57,124 bases of DNA. Source: Opitutaceae bacterium. GTDB lineage: Bacteria > Verrucomicrobiota > Verrucomicrobiia > Opitutales > Opitutaceae. Numbering within the stretch: position 1 is the first letter of the stretch; each line of letters opens with the position of its first letter. Of this stretch, positions 17,278 to 24,705 are shown piece by piece. The position numbers and the translations under genes were made by a program. The DNA lies in contig JAEUGW010000053.1 of assembly GCA_016795565.1 (NCBI GenBank), forward strand, positions 1-57,124. The letters are read 5' to 3'. The notes under the pieces were generated by a model that did no database searches, was not told where the DNA came from, and worked only from the letters and a program-made list of their open reading frames with translations.

Positions 17278-17522
17278 TCCGGCAGTTCCGTCGCCTCCCG
17301 GAGGCGGCCCTTGCCCGCCTCGGCATCACGGATGGCCTGCATGGCGGCGGGGTTGGCCAGCAGCTCCATGGTCTCGGCAATGGCGGCCAGGCGCTCGGCC
17401 CCGATCAGGTAGGCCACCGGCTGGTCATGCCGGGTGATGGTGGCGAGGTCGCCCCGCTCGGCCGTGCGGACCGCGGCGGCGAGGCTGCGCTGGGCCTCCT
17501 TGATGGTGTATGCCTTTTTCAT
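17274..17522 (-). CDS. Phd/YefM-family antitoxin
   Basis: An 82-residue protein. The N-terminal half KKAYTIKEAQRSLAAAVRTA and GDLATITRHDQPVAYLI is the Phd/YefM dimerisation and DNA-binding domain; the acidic/helical C-terminus (AAIAETMELLANPAAMQAI) should wrap the toxin. The start at 17522 sits inside an 11-bp palindrome (17508-17536), as expected for an autoregulated operator. It is the first gene of a two-gene operon. Confidence 0.85.
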   Translation of the reverse strand: MKKAYTIKEAQRSLAAAVRTAERGDLATITRHDQPVAYLIGAERLAAIAETMELLANPAAMQAIRDAEAGKGRLREATELPE

Positions 17523-17536
17523 GTGAAAAGGCATAC
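17508..17536 (-). promoter_or_regulatory. palindromic operator at the antitoxin start
   Basis: GTATGCCTTTT (17508-17518) and its exact complement AAAAGGCATAC (17526-17536) are separated by 7 bases. The palindrome covers the antitoxin start codon. Phd/YefM antitoxins, with or without toxin, typically bind such a site to repress their own operon. Confidence 0.7.
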
Positions 17537-17590
17537 TTGGCGCTTCCCAGGCGTCAAGCCCGCCCCGTCCCGTTTTGCGTGCTTGCCTCC

Positions 17591-17644
17591 GAAATGGCTC
17601 CTGCCCGACGGGCGCCGGCATTCATGGTGCGTCTGCGGAAGTGA
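17591..17644 (+). repeat. direct repeat, copy 2 (ends inside uvrC)
   Basis: This is the second copy of the SDR tail. On the minus strand it supplies the final codons of uvrC (the VTSADAP ending and stop). See the copy at 16932-16986. Confidence 0.85.
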
Positions 17645-19127
17645 CCGGCTTCGCACCGGCGAGGAAGGCGTGCAGCTGTGCGGCGAATTTTTCGCCGAAG
17701 CCGGGCACCTGCGTGATCTTTTCCACGGTCGCGCCGCGCAATTTGTCGAGCGAGCCGAAGTGCGCGAGCAGCGCCGCCTTGCGCTTCGCGCCCAGCCCCG
17801 GGAAGTCGTCGAGGACACTCTCGCGAATCTTCCTCGAGCGCAGGTCGGCGTTGTAGGTGTTGGCGAAGCGGTGCGCCTCGTCGCGCAGACGTTGCAGCAG
17901 CCCGAGGCCGGGGTGGCCGAGCGGCAGGTTGAGCGGCGCGCGCGCATCGGGGAAGATGATGGTCTCGGCCTTCTTCGCCAGGCCGATCATGGCGGGCGGC
18001 GCGCACTCCAGCCCGACGAAGGCCTTGAGTGCCGCGCCGACCTGGCCGCGCCCGCCGTCAATCACGACGAGGTCGGGAAACTGCTTCTGCTCCGCGATGA
18101 GTCGGCGGTAGCGGCGGCTCACGACCTCCTCCATGGCCTTGAAATCGTCGTTGCCGATGAAGCTCTTGATCGAGAAGCGGCGGTATTCGTCCTTGTCCGG
18201 CCGGCCGTCGGTGAAATGCACCATCGAGGCGACGACAAACGTGCCGCTGATGTGCGAGATGTCGAAGCACTCCATGTGCACCGGGGGCGACTCGAGCCCG
18301 AGCGCGTCTTGCAGCTCCTGCAGCGCGGCCCGGTTGGGCTGCAGTTTGGTCAGGTCGCGGGTGAACTTGCGCGTGCGCGCGAGCGTCTGTTCCAGCGCCA
18401 GCACGACGTCGCGCAGCTCGGCGGCCTTCTCGAATTCCTGCTTCGCGGCGCGGGCCGCCATCTCCGCGCGCAGCGAGGTGAGCCACTCGCGGCTCTTGCC
18501 GTCGAGAAAGGCGCAGGCGGCGGTGACGCGCTCGCGATATTCGGCGGTCGTGACGGTGTTGGGCCAGCCGTAGAGCTCGGCGCGCACGTCGTCGTAGAGC
18601 TGCCAGGTGTCGGGCGCGATTTTCCTCGGGTGGGTGTCGGCGAGGAGCACGCCGAATTTCTGGCGCATCGTCGCGAGGGTCTTGCGCAGCAGGCTGGAGT
18701 GGGCGAAGGGCCCGAAATAGCGGGAGCGGCCGTCCTTCTTGAAGCGCGTGAGCACGAACTTCGGCAGCTCGGCTTCCAGGTCGATGCGGACGAGGAGGAA
18801 GCGCTTGTCGTCGGTGAAGTCGGTGTTGTATTTCGGCCGCCATTGCTTGATCAGCTTGCCCTCCAGCAGCAGGGCTTCGGGCTCGGACTTGACCTCGAGG
18901 ATCTCGAAGTCGGCGATCATCTCGATGAGCGTGCGGATCTTGGGCTGGTGGCGCAGGGCGCGTCCGCGGCCGGCTTGGAAGTAGGTGGAGACGCGCTTCT
19001 TCAGGCTCTTGGCCTTGCCGACATAGATGATGCGCCCGAGGCGGTCCTTCATCAGGTAAACACCCGGGCCGTCCGGCAGCTGGCGGACCTTTTCCCGGAT
19101 AACCTCACTGCGGCTGGCGGCTGGCAT
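17622..19127 (-). CDS. uvrC: excinuclease ABC subunit C
   Basis: A 501-residue UvrC, the nuclease of nucleotide excision repair that makes the 3' and 5' cuts with UvrB. The GIY-YIG domain is at 20-100 (GPGVYLMKD, IIYVGKAKSLKKR). The UVR motif lies mid-protein (FEKAAELRD), then the RNase-H-like endonuclease domain (MECFDISHISG, LVVIDGGRGQV, FANTYNADLR) and the tandem HhH end (LDDFPGLGAKRKAALLAHFGS, ITQVPGFGEKFAAQL). It is about 100 residues shorter than the E. coli protein but all domains are present. The last few codons come from a duplicated piece of the SDR gene. It is divergent from cinA with only 39 bases between. Confidence 0.95.
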   Translation of the reverse strand: MPAASRSEVIREKVRQLPDGPGVYLMKDRLGRIIYVGKAKSLKKRVSTYFQAGRGRALRHQPKIRTLIEMIADFEILEVKSEPEALLLEGKLIKQWRPKYNTDFTDDKRFLLVRIDLEAELPKFVLTRFKKDGRSRYFGPFAHSSLLRKTLATMRQKFGVLLADTHPRKIAPDTWQLYDDVRAELYGWPNTVTTAEYRERVTAACAFLDGKSREWLTSLRAEMAARAAKQEFEKAAELRDVVLALEQTLARTRKFTRDLTKLQPNRAALQELQDALGLESPPVHMECFDISHISGTFVVASMVHFTDGRPDKDEYRRFSIKSFIGNDDFKAMEEVVSRRYRRLIAEQKQFPDLVVIDGGRGQVGAALKAFVGLECAPPAMIGLAKKAETIIFPDARAPLNLPLGHPGLGLLQRLRDEAHRFANTYNADLRSRKIRESVLDDFPGLGAKRKAALLAHFGSLDKLRGATVEKITQVPGFGEKFAAQLHAFLAGAKPVTSADAP

Positions 19128-19166
19128 TTTGCGAAAAACAGGGTAGGTTGCGCGCCCACACACCGT

Positions 19167-20477
19167 ATGGCCACTCCGGAATCGACCCAACCGGGCGCGC
19201 GCCGCGCCGCGCCCCGCTATGAACTGCTCACCCTGGGCGATGAGCTGCTGCTCGGACTGACGGCCAACGGCCACCTGACGTGGATTGGCGGCGAGCTCGG
19301 CCGCCGCGGCGTGCAATTGGCGCGCAATGTCACCATTTCCGACGAGGCCGACGTCATCGCCGCGCAGTTCCGCGAGAGCTGGGCCCAGGCCGACGTGCTC
19401 ATCACCACCGGCGGGCTCGGGCCGACCTGCGACGACCGCACGCGCGACATCCTCGCCCGCGCGCTGGGACAGCAGCTGGTGTTCGACCCGGCCATCGAGC
19501 GGGCGATCGCGGAGCGCTTCGCGAAATTCAACCGCGTGCCGACTGCCAACAACCTCAAGCAGGCCTACAAGTTCGAGCGCGGCGAGGTGCTGCCCAACGC
19601 CAACGGCACGGCACCCGGCCTCTGGGTCGAGCAGGACGGCAAGGTGCTCGTCATGCTGCCCGGTCCGCCGAACGAGTTGCGCCCGATGTTCACCGAGCAG
19701 GTCATCCCACGACTCACCGCCCGCGGCCTGCTCGCCGAGAGCGAGGCCTACATCCAGATGCGCTCCGCCGGCGTCGGCGAGTCGGCGCTCGAAACCCGGT
19801 TCCAGCCGCTCTTCGACCGGCATCCCGGCCTGAACATCGCGTTCTGCGCGCACCTGGGCCAGGTGGATTGCCGCATCAGCTCGCCCGACGGCCGGTATGC
19901 GATGACCGCGCTGCGCGCGCTGGCCGATGAATGTGCCGGGCTGCTGGGCGAGGATTTCGTCTGCTTCGGCCACGACAGCATGGTGAAGGTCGTCGCCGAC
20001 CAGCTCCGTGCCCAGGGCCGCACGCTGGCCGTCGCCGAGTCCTGCACCGGCGGGCTGCTCGCCAACTCGTTCACCGACGTCTGCGGCGCCGCAAAGTTTT
20101 TCCAGGGCGGCATCGTCTCCTACAGCAACGACGCCAAGATGCTCCTGCTCGACTGTCCCGAGTGCCTGTTGTCCCAGCACGGCGCGGTCAGCGAGGAATG
20201 CGCCGTGGCGATGGCCACCGGCGTGGCGGAGCAACTCGGGGCGGACTACGGCCTGGCCATCACGGGTTTTGCCGGGCCGACCGGCGGCATGGGCGACAAT
20301 CCCATCGGCACGATCTACATCGGCCTGCACGCGCCCGGCGGCGACTGGTCGAAGAAACTGACCTGGCCCGGCCCGCGCTGCGCCGTAAAGGAGCGCGCCG
20401 TCACCGCCGCCATCGACTGGCTCCGCCGCGAGGCCGTGAAGGAATCGCTCCGCCCCGCCACCCCGCTGGCGAACTGA
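19167..20477 (+). CDS. cinA: CinA: MoCF-like domain plus nicotinamide-nucleotide amidase
   Basis: A 436-residue CinA protein. The N-terminal molybdopterin-binding-like domain has ELLTLGDELLLG, TTGGLGPTCDDRTRD and MLPGPPNELRPMF (ADP-ribose pyrophosphatase-type half of long CinA). The C-terminal PncC-like domain, from about residue 275, has AESCTGGLLANSFT, QGGIVSYSNDAK and ITGFAGPTGG, and deamidates nicotinamide mononucleotide to recycle pyridine nucleotides. Length fits the full two-domain form. The start at 19167 is the first ATG after uvrC; longer open frames run antisense through uvrC and are not real. Confidence 0.93.
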   Translation: MATPESTQPGARRAAPRYELLTLGDELLLGLTANGHLTWIGGELGRRGVQLARNVTISDEADVIAAQFRESWAQADVLITTGGLGPTCDDRTRDILARALGQQLVFDPAIERAIAERFAKFNRVPTANNLKQAYKFERGEVLPNANGTAPGLWVEQDGKVLVMLPGPPNELRPMFTEQVIPRLTARGLLAESEAYIQMRSAGVGESALETRFQPLFDRHPGLNIAFCAHLGQVDCRISSPDGRYAMTALRALADECAGLLGEDFVCFGHDSMVKVVADQLRAQGRTLAVAESCTGGLLANSFTDVCGAAKFFQGGIVSYSNDAKMLLLDCPECLLSQHGAVSEECAVAMATGVAEQLGADYGLAITGFAGPTGGMGDNPIGTIYIGLHAPGGDWSKKLTWPGPRCAVKERAVTAAIDWLRREAVKESLRPATPLAN

Positions 20478-20484
20478 GGTGATT

Positions 20485-20574
20485 GTCATCGCGCGACCCG
20501 CAACGCAGGCCGTGGCGATCCAGGGGAATGACTGGATTGCTTCGTCGTCCGATGGACTCCTCGCAATGACAAGG
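20485..20574. repeat. dispersed TGTCATYGCG repeat, left copy
   Basis: TGTCATCGCG at the left and TCGCAATGACA at the right bracket GGCGATCCAGG and TGGATTGCTTCGTCG. It is an inverted copy of the repeat at 20873-20952 and ends two bases before the stop codon of the GIY-YIG gene. I recognise the GTCATTGCGAGG sequence type as a widespread bacterial repeat. Confidence 0.75.
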
Positions 20575-20576
20575 CC

Positions 20577-20879
20577 CTAGAACCAATCCGCACTCAGGTC
20601 GAGCCACTGCGGGTTTTCGCGCTCGATTAGCGCAAGCTTCTTCGCTCGTGAGCCGGCCTTGATCTGCTTCTCACGGGCGATGGCCGAGCGGATATCACGG
20701 AAAGTTTCGAAACACACCAGAACCCCGAGACCATACTGCGCCGTAAAGCCGGGCAGGGCTTTGTTCTTATGTTGCCAGACGCGCCGTTTCAAATCGTTGG
20801 TCACGCCGGTGTAGAGCGTGCCGTTACTCCGGTTGGTAACGATATACACGTAGTAGTTACCGCTCACGAATCCTGTCAT
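20577..20879 (-). CDS. small GIY-YIG nuclease-superfamily protein
   Basis: A 100-residue single-domain GIY-YIG protein: NYYVYIVTNRSNGTLYTGVT holds the two signature strands, followed by LKRRVWQHKNKALPGFTAQYG and AIAREKQIKAGSRAKKLALIE, with a conserved Arg and Glu of the catalytic core (RRVWQH, AREKQIK). The function of this stand-alone class (URI/YhbQ-like) is unknown; a DNA-processing role is possible. The start codon lies in the dispersed repeat at 20873-20952 and the stop just past the one at 20485-20574, so the gene fills exactly the space between inverted repeats. A later start at the NYYVYI strand is possible. Confidence 0.85.
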   Translation of the reverse strand: MTGFVSGNYYVYIVTNRSNGTLYTGVTNDLKRRVWQHKNKALPGFTAQYGLGVLVCFETFRDIRSAIAREKQIKAGSRAKKLALIERENPQWLDLSADWF

Positions 20880-20952
20880 TGCGAGGAGCGCAGCGACGAA
20901 GCAATCCAGAAGGCTGGATCGCCACGGCCGGCTGCGCCGGCCTCGCGATGAC
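20873..20952. repeat. dispersed TGTCATTGCGAGG repeat, right copy
   Basis: TGTCATTGCGAGGAGCGCAG at the left and CTCGCGATGACAGA at the right are complementary ends; AAGCAATCCAG and GGATCGCCACGG lie between. Its left edge encodes the first codons of the GIY-YIG gene. A shorter copy is at 25965-26000. Confidence 0.75.
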
Positions 20953-21012
20953 AGACGAAGAGAACACGCACTTGCCACGACGGGGCGATAAGTGCTGTGT
21001 TCTGGTCTTTCC

Positions 21013-22134
21013 ATGCCCGCCGCCACCAAACCCTTCGCCATCTTCTGCGGGCCGGACGATTTCATCGCCAACCGGCTGGGCAAGGAGCGCTTCGAGGCGG
21101 CGGCGAAGGGGGCGGGCGCGGACGATTTCTCCCGCGAGGTCATCAGCGGTTTCGCCAATAACGTGGACGAGGTCGAGACCGCCGTGAACCGCTTCCGCGA
21201 CGCCGTGCAGACCGTCCCGATGTTCGGCGGCCGGCGCGTCGTGTGGTTCAAGGACATCAATTTCCTCGCCGACACCGTGACCGGTCGTGCCGAGGGCACG
21301 CTCAAGCAGGTCGAGGCCCTGCAGGAATTGCTCGAGAAGGTGAATCCCGACGAGGTGGCCATTGTCCTCACGGCCGCCCCGGTGGACCGCCGGCGCTCGT
21401 TCCCGAAGTGGTGCGAGGCCAACGGCGACTTCACGCTGGCCGGCGGCGATGGCGAATCCGCCAGCGAGGCCCTGGCCGGCGTGGCGCTGGCGGAGGCGCG
21501 GGAGAACGGCGTGTCCTTCGACGGGGGCGCGCTCGAGGTGTTGCTCTCGAAGATCGGCCCCAACACCCGCCTGCTCACCGAGGAGGTGCGCAAGCTGGCG
21601 ACCTTCGCGGGCGAGGGGGGCGCCATCACCGAGGCGCAGGTGGACGAGCTCACGCCGAACTTCGCCGAGGGTGATTTCTTCGCCTCGGCCGAGCGGTTCT
21701 TCGCCGGCGACCTGGCGGGCACGCTGGCGGCGCTCGCCCAGCACTTCTTCAACGGCAACGACGCCCGGCCCGTGCTCAGCGCGCTGCAGAACCGCAACCG
21801 CATCCTCATCCAGGTGCGCGTGCTGCTCGACACCGGCGACCTCCGCGCGCCCGGCCCCTACGGCTTCGACAAGGCCGCGTGGGCCCGCGCGCAGGGTGCC
21901 TACGCGAAACACTTCGGCGGCGACACCGAGAAGAGCGCCTACCACCTCTTCACCCAGAACCAGTGGTATGTCGGCAAGCTTGCCAGCGCGGGCAAGCTGC
22001 CGGGCCTGCGCCGGCTGATCGACAACCAGCAGGAGTTCATCCGCGCCTTCGAGGAGATCGTCCGCCGCCCCAGCGAGCAGGAGGCCGTCCTCCGCGACAT
22101 GGCCGTGCGGTGTCTGGCACCGGGGGCGGTTTGA
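21013..22134 (+). CDS. holA: DNA polymerase III delta subunit
   Basis: A 373-residue HolA-type clamp-loader subunit. The N-terminal domain opens with PFAIFCGPDDFIANRLGKE, where the family has its degenerate nucleotide-binding start. VPMFGGRRVVWFKDINFLAD is the usual first-domain strand, and LLSKIGPNTRLLTEEVRKL is the conserved middle motif (GxDxxxLxNELEKL in most). The collar domain follows, with FASAERFFAGDLAGTLA and LSALQNRNRILIQVR. It opens the sliding clamp during DNA replication. The start at 21013 is the first ATG after the repeat region. Identification is by domain order, since delta subunits are poorly conserved. Confidence 0.85.
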   Translation: MPAATKPFAIFCGPDDFIANRLGKERFEAAAKGAGADDFSREVISGFANNVDEVETAVNRFRDAVQTVPMFGGRRVVWFKDINFLADTVTGRAEGTLKQVEALQELLEKVNPDEVAIVLTAAPVDRRRSFPKWCEANGDFTLAGGDGESASEALAGVALAEARENGVSFDGGALEVLLSKIGPNTRLLTEEVRKLATFAGEGGAITEAQVDELTPNFAEGDFFASAERFFAGDLAGTLAALAQHFFNGNDARPVLSALQNRNRILIQVRVLLDTGDLRAPGPYGFDKAAWARAQGAYAKHFGGDTEKSAYHLFTQNQWYVGKLASAGKLPGLRRLIDNQQEFIRAFEEIVRRPSEQEAVLRDMAVRCLAPGAV

Positions 22135-22142
22135 TCGAAGCA

Positions 22143-22201
22143 AGGTGGTCGCCGATTTCCACATCGGCGACAAGCGTCGGTGTGGAAACCGACGCCCACC
22201 T
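22143..22201. terminator. nested hairpins between convergent holA and methyltransferase
   Basis: An outer AGGTGG/CCACCT pair encloses two hairpins: GTCGCCGAT/ATCGGCGAC (22148-22156, 22163-22171) and GCGTCGGT/ACCGACGC (22174-22181, 22188-22195). It begins 8 bases past the holA stop and touches the methyltransferase stop. A bidirectional terminator or a dispersed palindromic repeat are both possible; there is no T-run. Confidence 0.5.
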
Positions 22202-22886
22202 ATTTCATCCCGCCGAAGATGAGGAACGGGATCTCGCGCCAGAAGCATTCGGGGTCGGCGAAGCCCGCCTCGCCCACCAGGCGCAGCTCGGTGGCGAGCG
22301 GCGGATAATAATCCTCGTGGGCCCAGCTCGCGAAATGCTCCCGGGCCTGCTTTTCGGAGATGCCGTGCGGCGCCATCGCGCGCACCCACTCATCGTAGGA
22401 AAAATCCCGCAGCGCGCCGCCCGCCGCGATGGCGGTGTCGGCGTTCAGGAAAACCCCGCCCGGCTTTAGGGCCGCGAAAATGTTCCGGTAGATGCCGCCC
22501 TTCGCCGCCAGGTCCTTCACATGGTGCAGCGCGATGCAGGCCACGACCGCGTCGCATGGGGTCAGCGGCCCGGCGAAGGAGCGCTCCACATAACGGATGC
22601 GCGGGCCGAAGCGCGCGCAGCGTTCCCGGGCCACGCCGAGCATGGCGCGGTCAATGTCCCAGATCTCCACCTCGGCCAGCGGCAGCGTTGCGGCGACCGC
22701 TTCCGCCAGCGCGCCGGTGCCGCCGCCCAGGTCGAGCACCACGCAGGGCCGGTCGGCGGGCAGCAGCTTCCCCAGCAGCGCCATGTGCGCCGCGCGCATG
22801 GCCGCGTAGCCCGGCACGAGCTGGCGGATGAGTTTGTCGTAATCCGCGACGTTGAGCTTGAGATGACCTTCGACGCTATGGCCCAT
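22200..22886 (-). CDS. class I SAM-dependent methyltransferase
   Basis: A 228-residue methyltransferase. Motif I VVLDLGGGTGALAEAV is at about 49-64, the acidic end of strand 2 is VEIWDID, and motif IV-like CDAVVACIALHHV is followed by LKPGGVFLNAD. The rest (FSYDEWVRAMAPHGIS, HEDYYPPLATELRLVGEAGF, CFWREIPFLIFGG) is the pattern of small methyltransferases of the UbiE/tRNA-cmo5U CmoA-like group. The substrate is not known. It is convergent with holA and divergent from purB, whose start region carries a dispersed repeat. Confidence 0.85.
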   Translation of the reverse strand: MGHSVEGHLKLNVADYDKLIRQLVPGYAAMRAAHMALLGKLLPADRPCVVLDLGGGTGALAEAVAATLPLAEVEIWDIDRAMLGVARERCARFGPRIRYVERSFAGPLTPCDAVVACIALHHVKDLAAKGGIYRNIFAALKPGGVFLNADTAIAAGGALRDFSYDEWVRAMAPHGISEKQAREHFASWAHEDYYPPLATELRLVGEAGFADPECFWREIPFLIFGGMK

Positions 22887-22896
22887 GGCAGAGGGA

Positions 22897-23023
22897 GTTG
22901 AAAGTTGAAGGGTGAAGGTTGAAAGCCGGAAAACTGGAGGGCCGGTCTCCTGACCGGCTGCGGTCGGCCGGGAGGCCTACCCACCACGGGTTATGCCCAA
23001 CTTTCACCTTTCAACCTTCAACC
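22897..23023. repeat. GTTGAARGTTGAAR inverted repeat before purB
   Basis: GTTGAAAGTTGAAGGGTGAA (from 22897) is nearly complementary to the stretch at 22998-23023. Inside lies a GCCGGTC/GACCGGC hairpin. The right arm covers the first ATG of the open frame at 22993, which therefore is unlikely to be the purB start. Confidence 0.6.
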
Positions 23024-23046
23024 GGAGGCGCAAGCGTTCCTTCCTC

Positions 23047-24486
23047 GTGAAGCCACCCGCCCAGTCCGCCGAAACCATCCCCAACGTGCTCGCCGAGCGC
23101 TATGCCTCGCCCGCGATGAAGGCGATCTGGTCGGCCCACGGGCGCATCCTGCTGGAGCGCGATTTCTGGATCGCCGTCATGAAGGCGCAGAAGGACCTCG
23201 GCGTGGCCATCCCCGCCGAGGCCATCAAGGACTACGAGCGCGTGCGCGGCGACGTGAACGTCGAGCGCATCAAGGAGCGCGAGCGCGTCACGCTTCACGA
23301 CGTGAAGTCGCGCATTGAGGAATTCTCCGAGCTGGCCCAGCGGCAGTTCATCCACCTCGGCCTCACCAGCCGCGACCTGACCGAGAACGTCGAGCAACTC
23401 CAGGTGGCCCGCGCGCTGCAGCTCGTGCAGTTCAAGGTCGGTGCCGCGCTGCTCGCGCTGGGGAAGCGCGCCGCCCAGCACCGTGATGTGATGATCACCG
23501 GCCGCACGCACAACGTGCCGGCCCAGCCCACCACCCTGGGCAAGCGGCTCGCGATGTTCGGCCAGGAGTTGCTCATCGCCGCCCAGCGGCTCGACGACCT
23601 CGTGGCGCGCTACCCGGTGCGCGGCCTCAAGGGCGCGGTCGGCACGCAGCTCGACCAGCTCACGCTCCTCGGCGGGAACGCCGACAAGGTGGACCAGCTC
23701 GAGGCGCGCATCCTCAAGCACCTCGGCTTCCGGCAATCGCTCGGCGCGGTCGGCCAGGTTTACCCGCGCTCGCTCGACTTCGATGTCGTCAGCGCGCTGC
23801 ACCAGGCGGGCGGGGCGGCCGCGAGCTGCGCCACCACGCTGCGCCTCATGGCCGGCACCGGGCTGCTGACCGAGGGCTTCCAGGAGGGGCAGGTGGGCTC
23901 CTCCGCCATGCCGCACAAGGTCAACGCGCGGAACTGCGAGCGCGTCTGCGGCTTCTCGACGATTCTGTCCGGCCATGTGACGATGACGGCGAACCTCGCC
24001 GGCCACCAGTGGAACGAGGGCGACGTGTCCTGCTCGGTCGTGCGCCGCGTGGCGCTGCCCGACGCATGCTTCGCGATCGACGGCCTGCTCGAGACCTTTC
24101 TCGCGATCCTGCGCCAGATGGAGATATTCCCGGCGGCCATCGCGGCGGAGAACGAGCGCAACCTGCCGTTCCTCGCCACCACGACCATCCTCATGGAGGC
24201 GGTGAAGGGCGGCGCGGGCCGCGAGACCGCGCACGAGGCCATCAAGGAGCATGCGCTCGCCGCGGCCAAGGCGCTGCGCACCGGCGGCGACGCCGATCTG
24301 CTCGGCCGGCTGGCCGGCGACAGGAGGGTCGGCCTCGCACGGAAGAAGCTCCAGGCCATCCTCGCCGAGAGCGCACGCTTCGTCGGCGCGGCACCGCACC
24401 AGGTGGATGAGTTCGTCGCGGCCGTCGCGCCGCTGGCGAAAAAACACAAGGGCGCGGCGGACTACCGCCCCGGCAAGCTGCTGTAA
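23047..24486 (+). CDS. purB: adenylosuccinate lyase
   Basis: A fumarase/aspartase-superfamily lyase of about 479 residues that acts twice in purine synthesis (SAICAR to AICAR, adenylosuccinate to AMP). The superfamily signature GSSAMPHKVNARNCERV is present, with the flexible-loop serine. HLGLTSRDLTENVEQ and GRTHNVPAQPTTLGKR supply active-site His/Thr. FLARYPVRG-type and LGAVGQVYPRSLDFDV segments also fit PurB. The frame opens at an ATG at 22993, but those codons are dispersed repeat, so I take the GTG at 23047 (VKPPAQSAETIPNVLAERYASP) as start; this is uncertain. The 219 bases after its stop hold no gene and lead to the phosphofructokinase. Confidence 0.92.
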   Translation: MKPPAQSAETIPNVLAERYASPAMKAIWSAHGRILLERDFWIAVMKAQKDLGVAIPAEAIKDYERVRGDVNVERIKERERVTLHDVKSRIEEFSELAQRQFIHLGLTSRDLTENVEQLQVARALQLVQFKVGAALLALGKRAAQHRDVMITGRTHNVPAQPTTLGKRLAMFGQELLIAAQRLDDLVARYPVRGLKGAVGTQLDQLTLLGGNADKVDQLEARILKHLGFRQSLGAVGQVYPRSLDFDVVSALHQAGGAAASCATTLRLMAGTGLLTEGFQEGQVGSSAMPHKVNARNCERVCGFSTILSGHVTMTANLAGHQWNEGDVSCSVVRRVALPDACFAIDGLLETFLAILRQMEIFPAAIAAENERNLPFLATTTILMEAVKGGAGRETAHEAIKEHALAAAKALRTGGDADLLGRLAGDRRVGLARKKLQAILAESARFVGAAPHQVDEFVAAVAPLAKKHKGAADYRPGKLL

Positions 24487-24705
24487 GGCCGCGCATTCCG
24501 CCGAAAATATTTTTTGGTGCGGAGCGGGGCCGGGGTGGCATTCCGGTTCGGAATCCGGCGCGGAGGAATTTGCGCGGCGAGTTCGCCCGTGGCGACGGGC
24601 GGCATATATTCTTCACCGCCCCAAGGTTTTGGTTTGCCAGTGTCCGGAGCGGCGCCTTTTTTGAACCCTCATTTCGCTTCTTTAACAGCATAAACACACC
24701 ACACC

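Noticed and set aside
22993..23046. N-terminal 18 codons of the purB frame as real protein
   Set aside because: They are encoded by the right arm of a dispersed inverted repeat and have no similarity to the PurB start.
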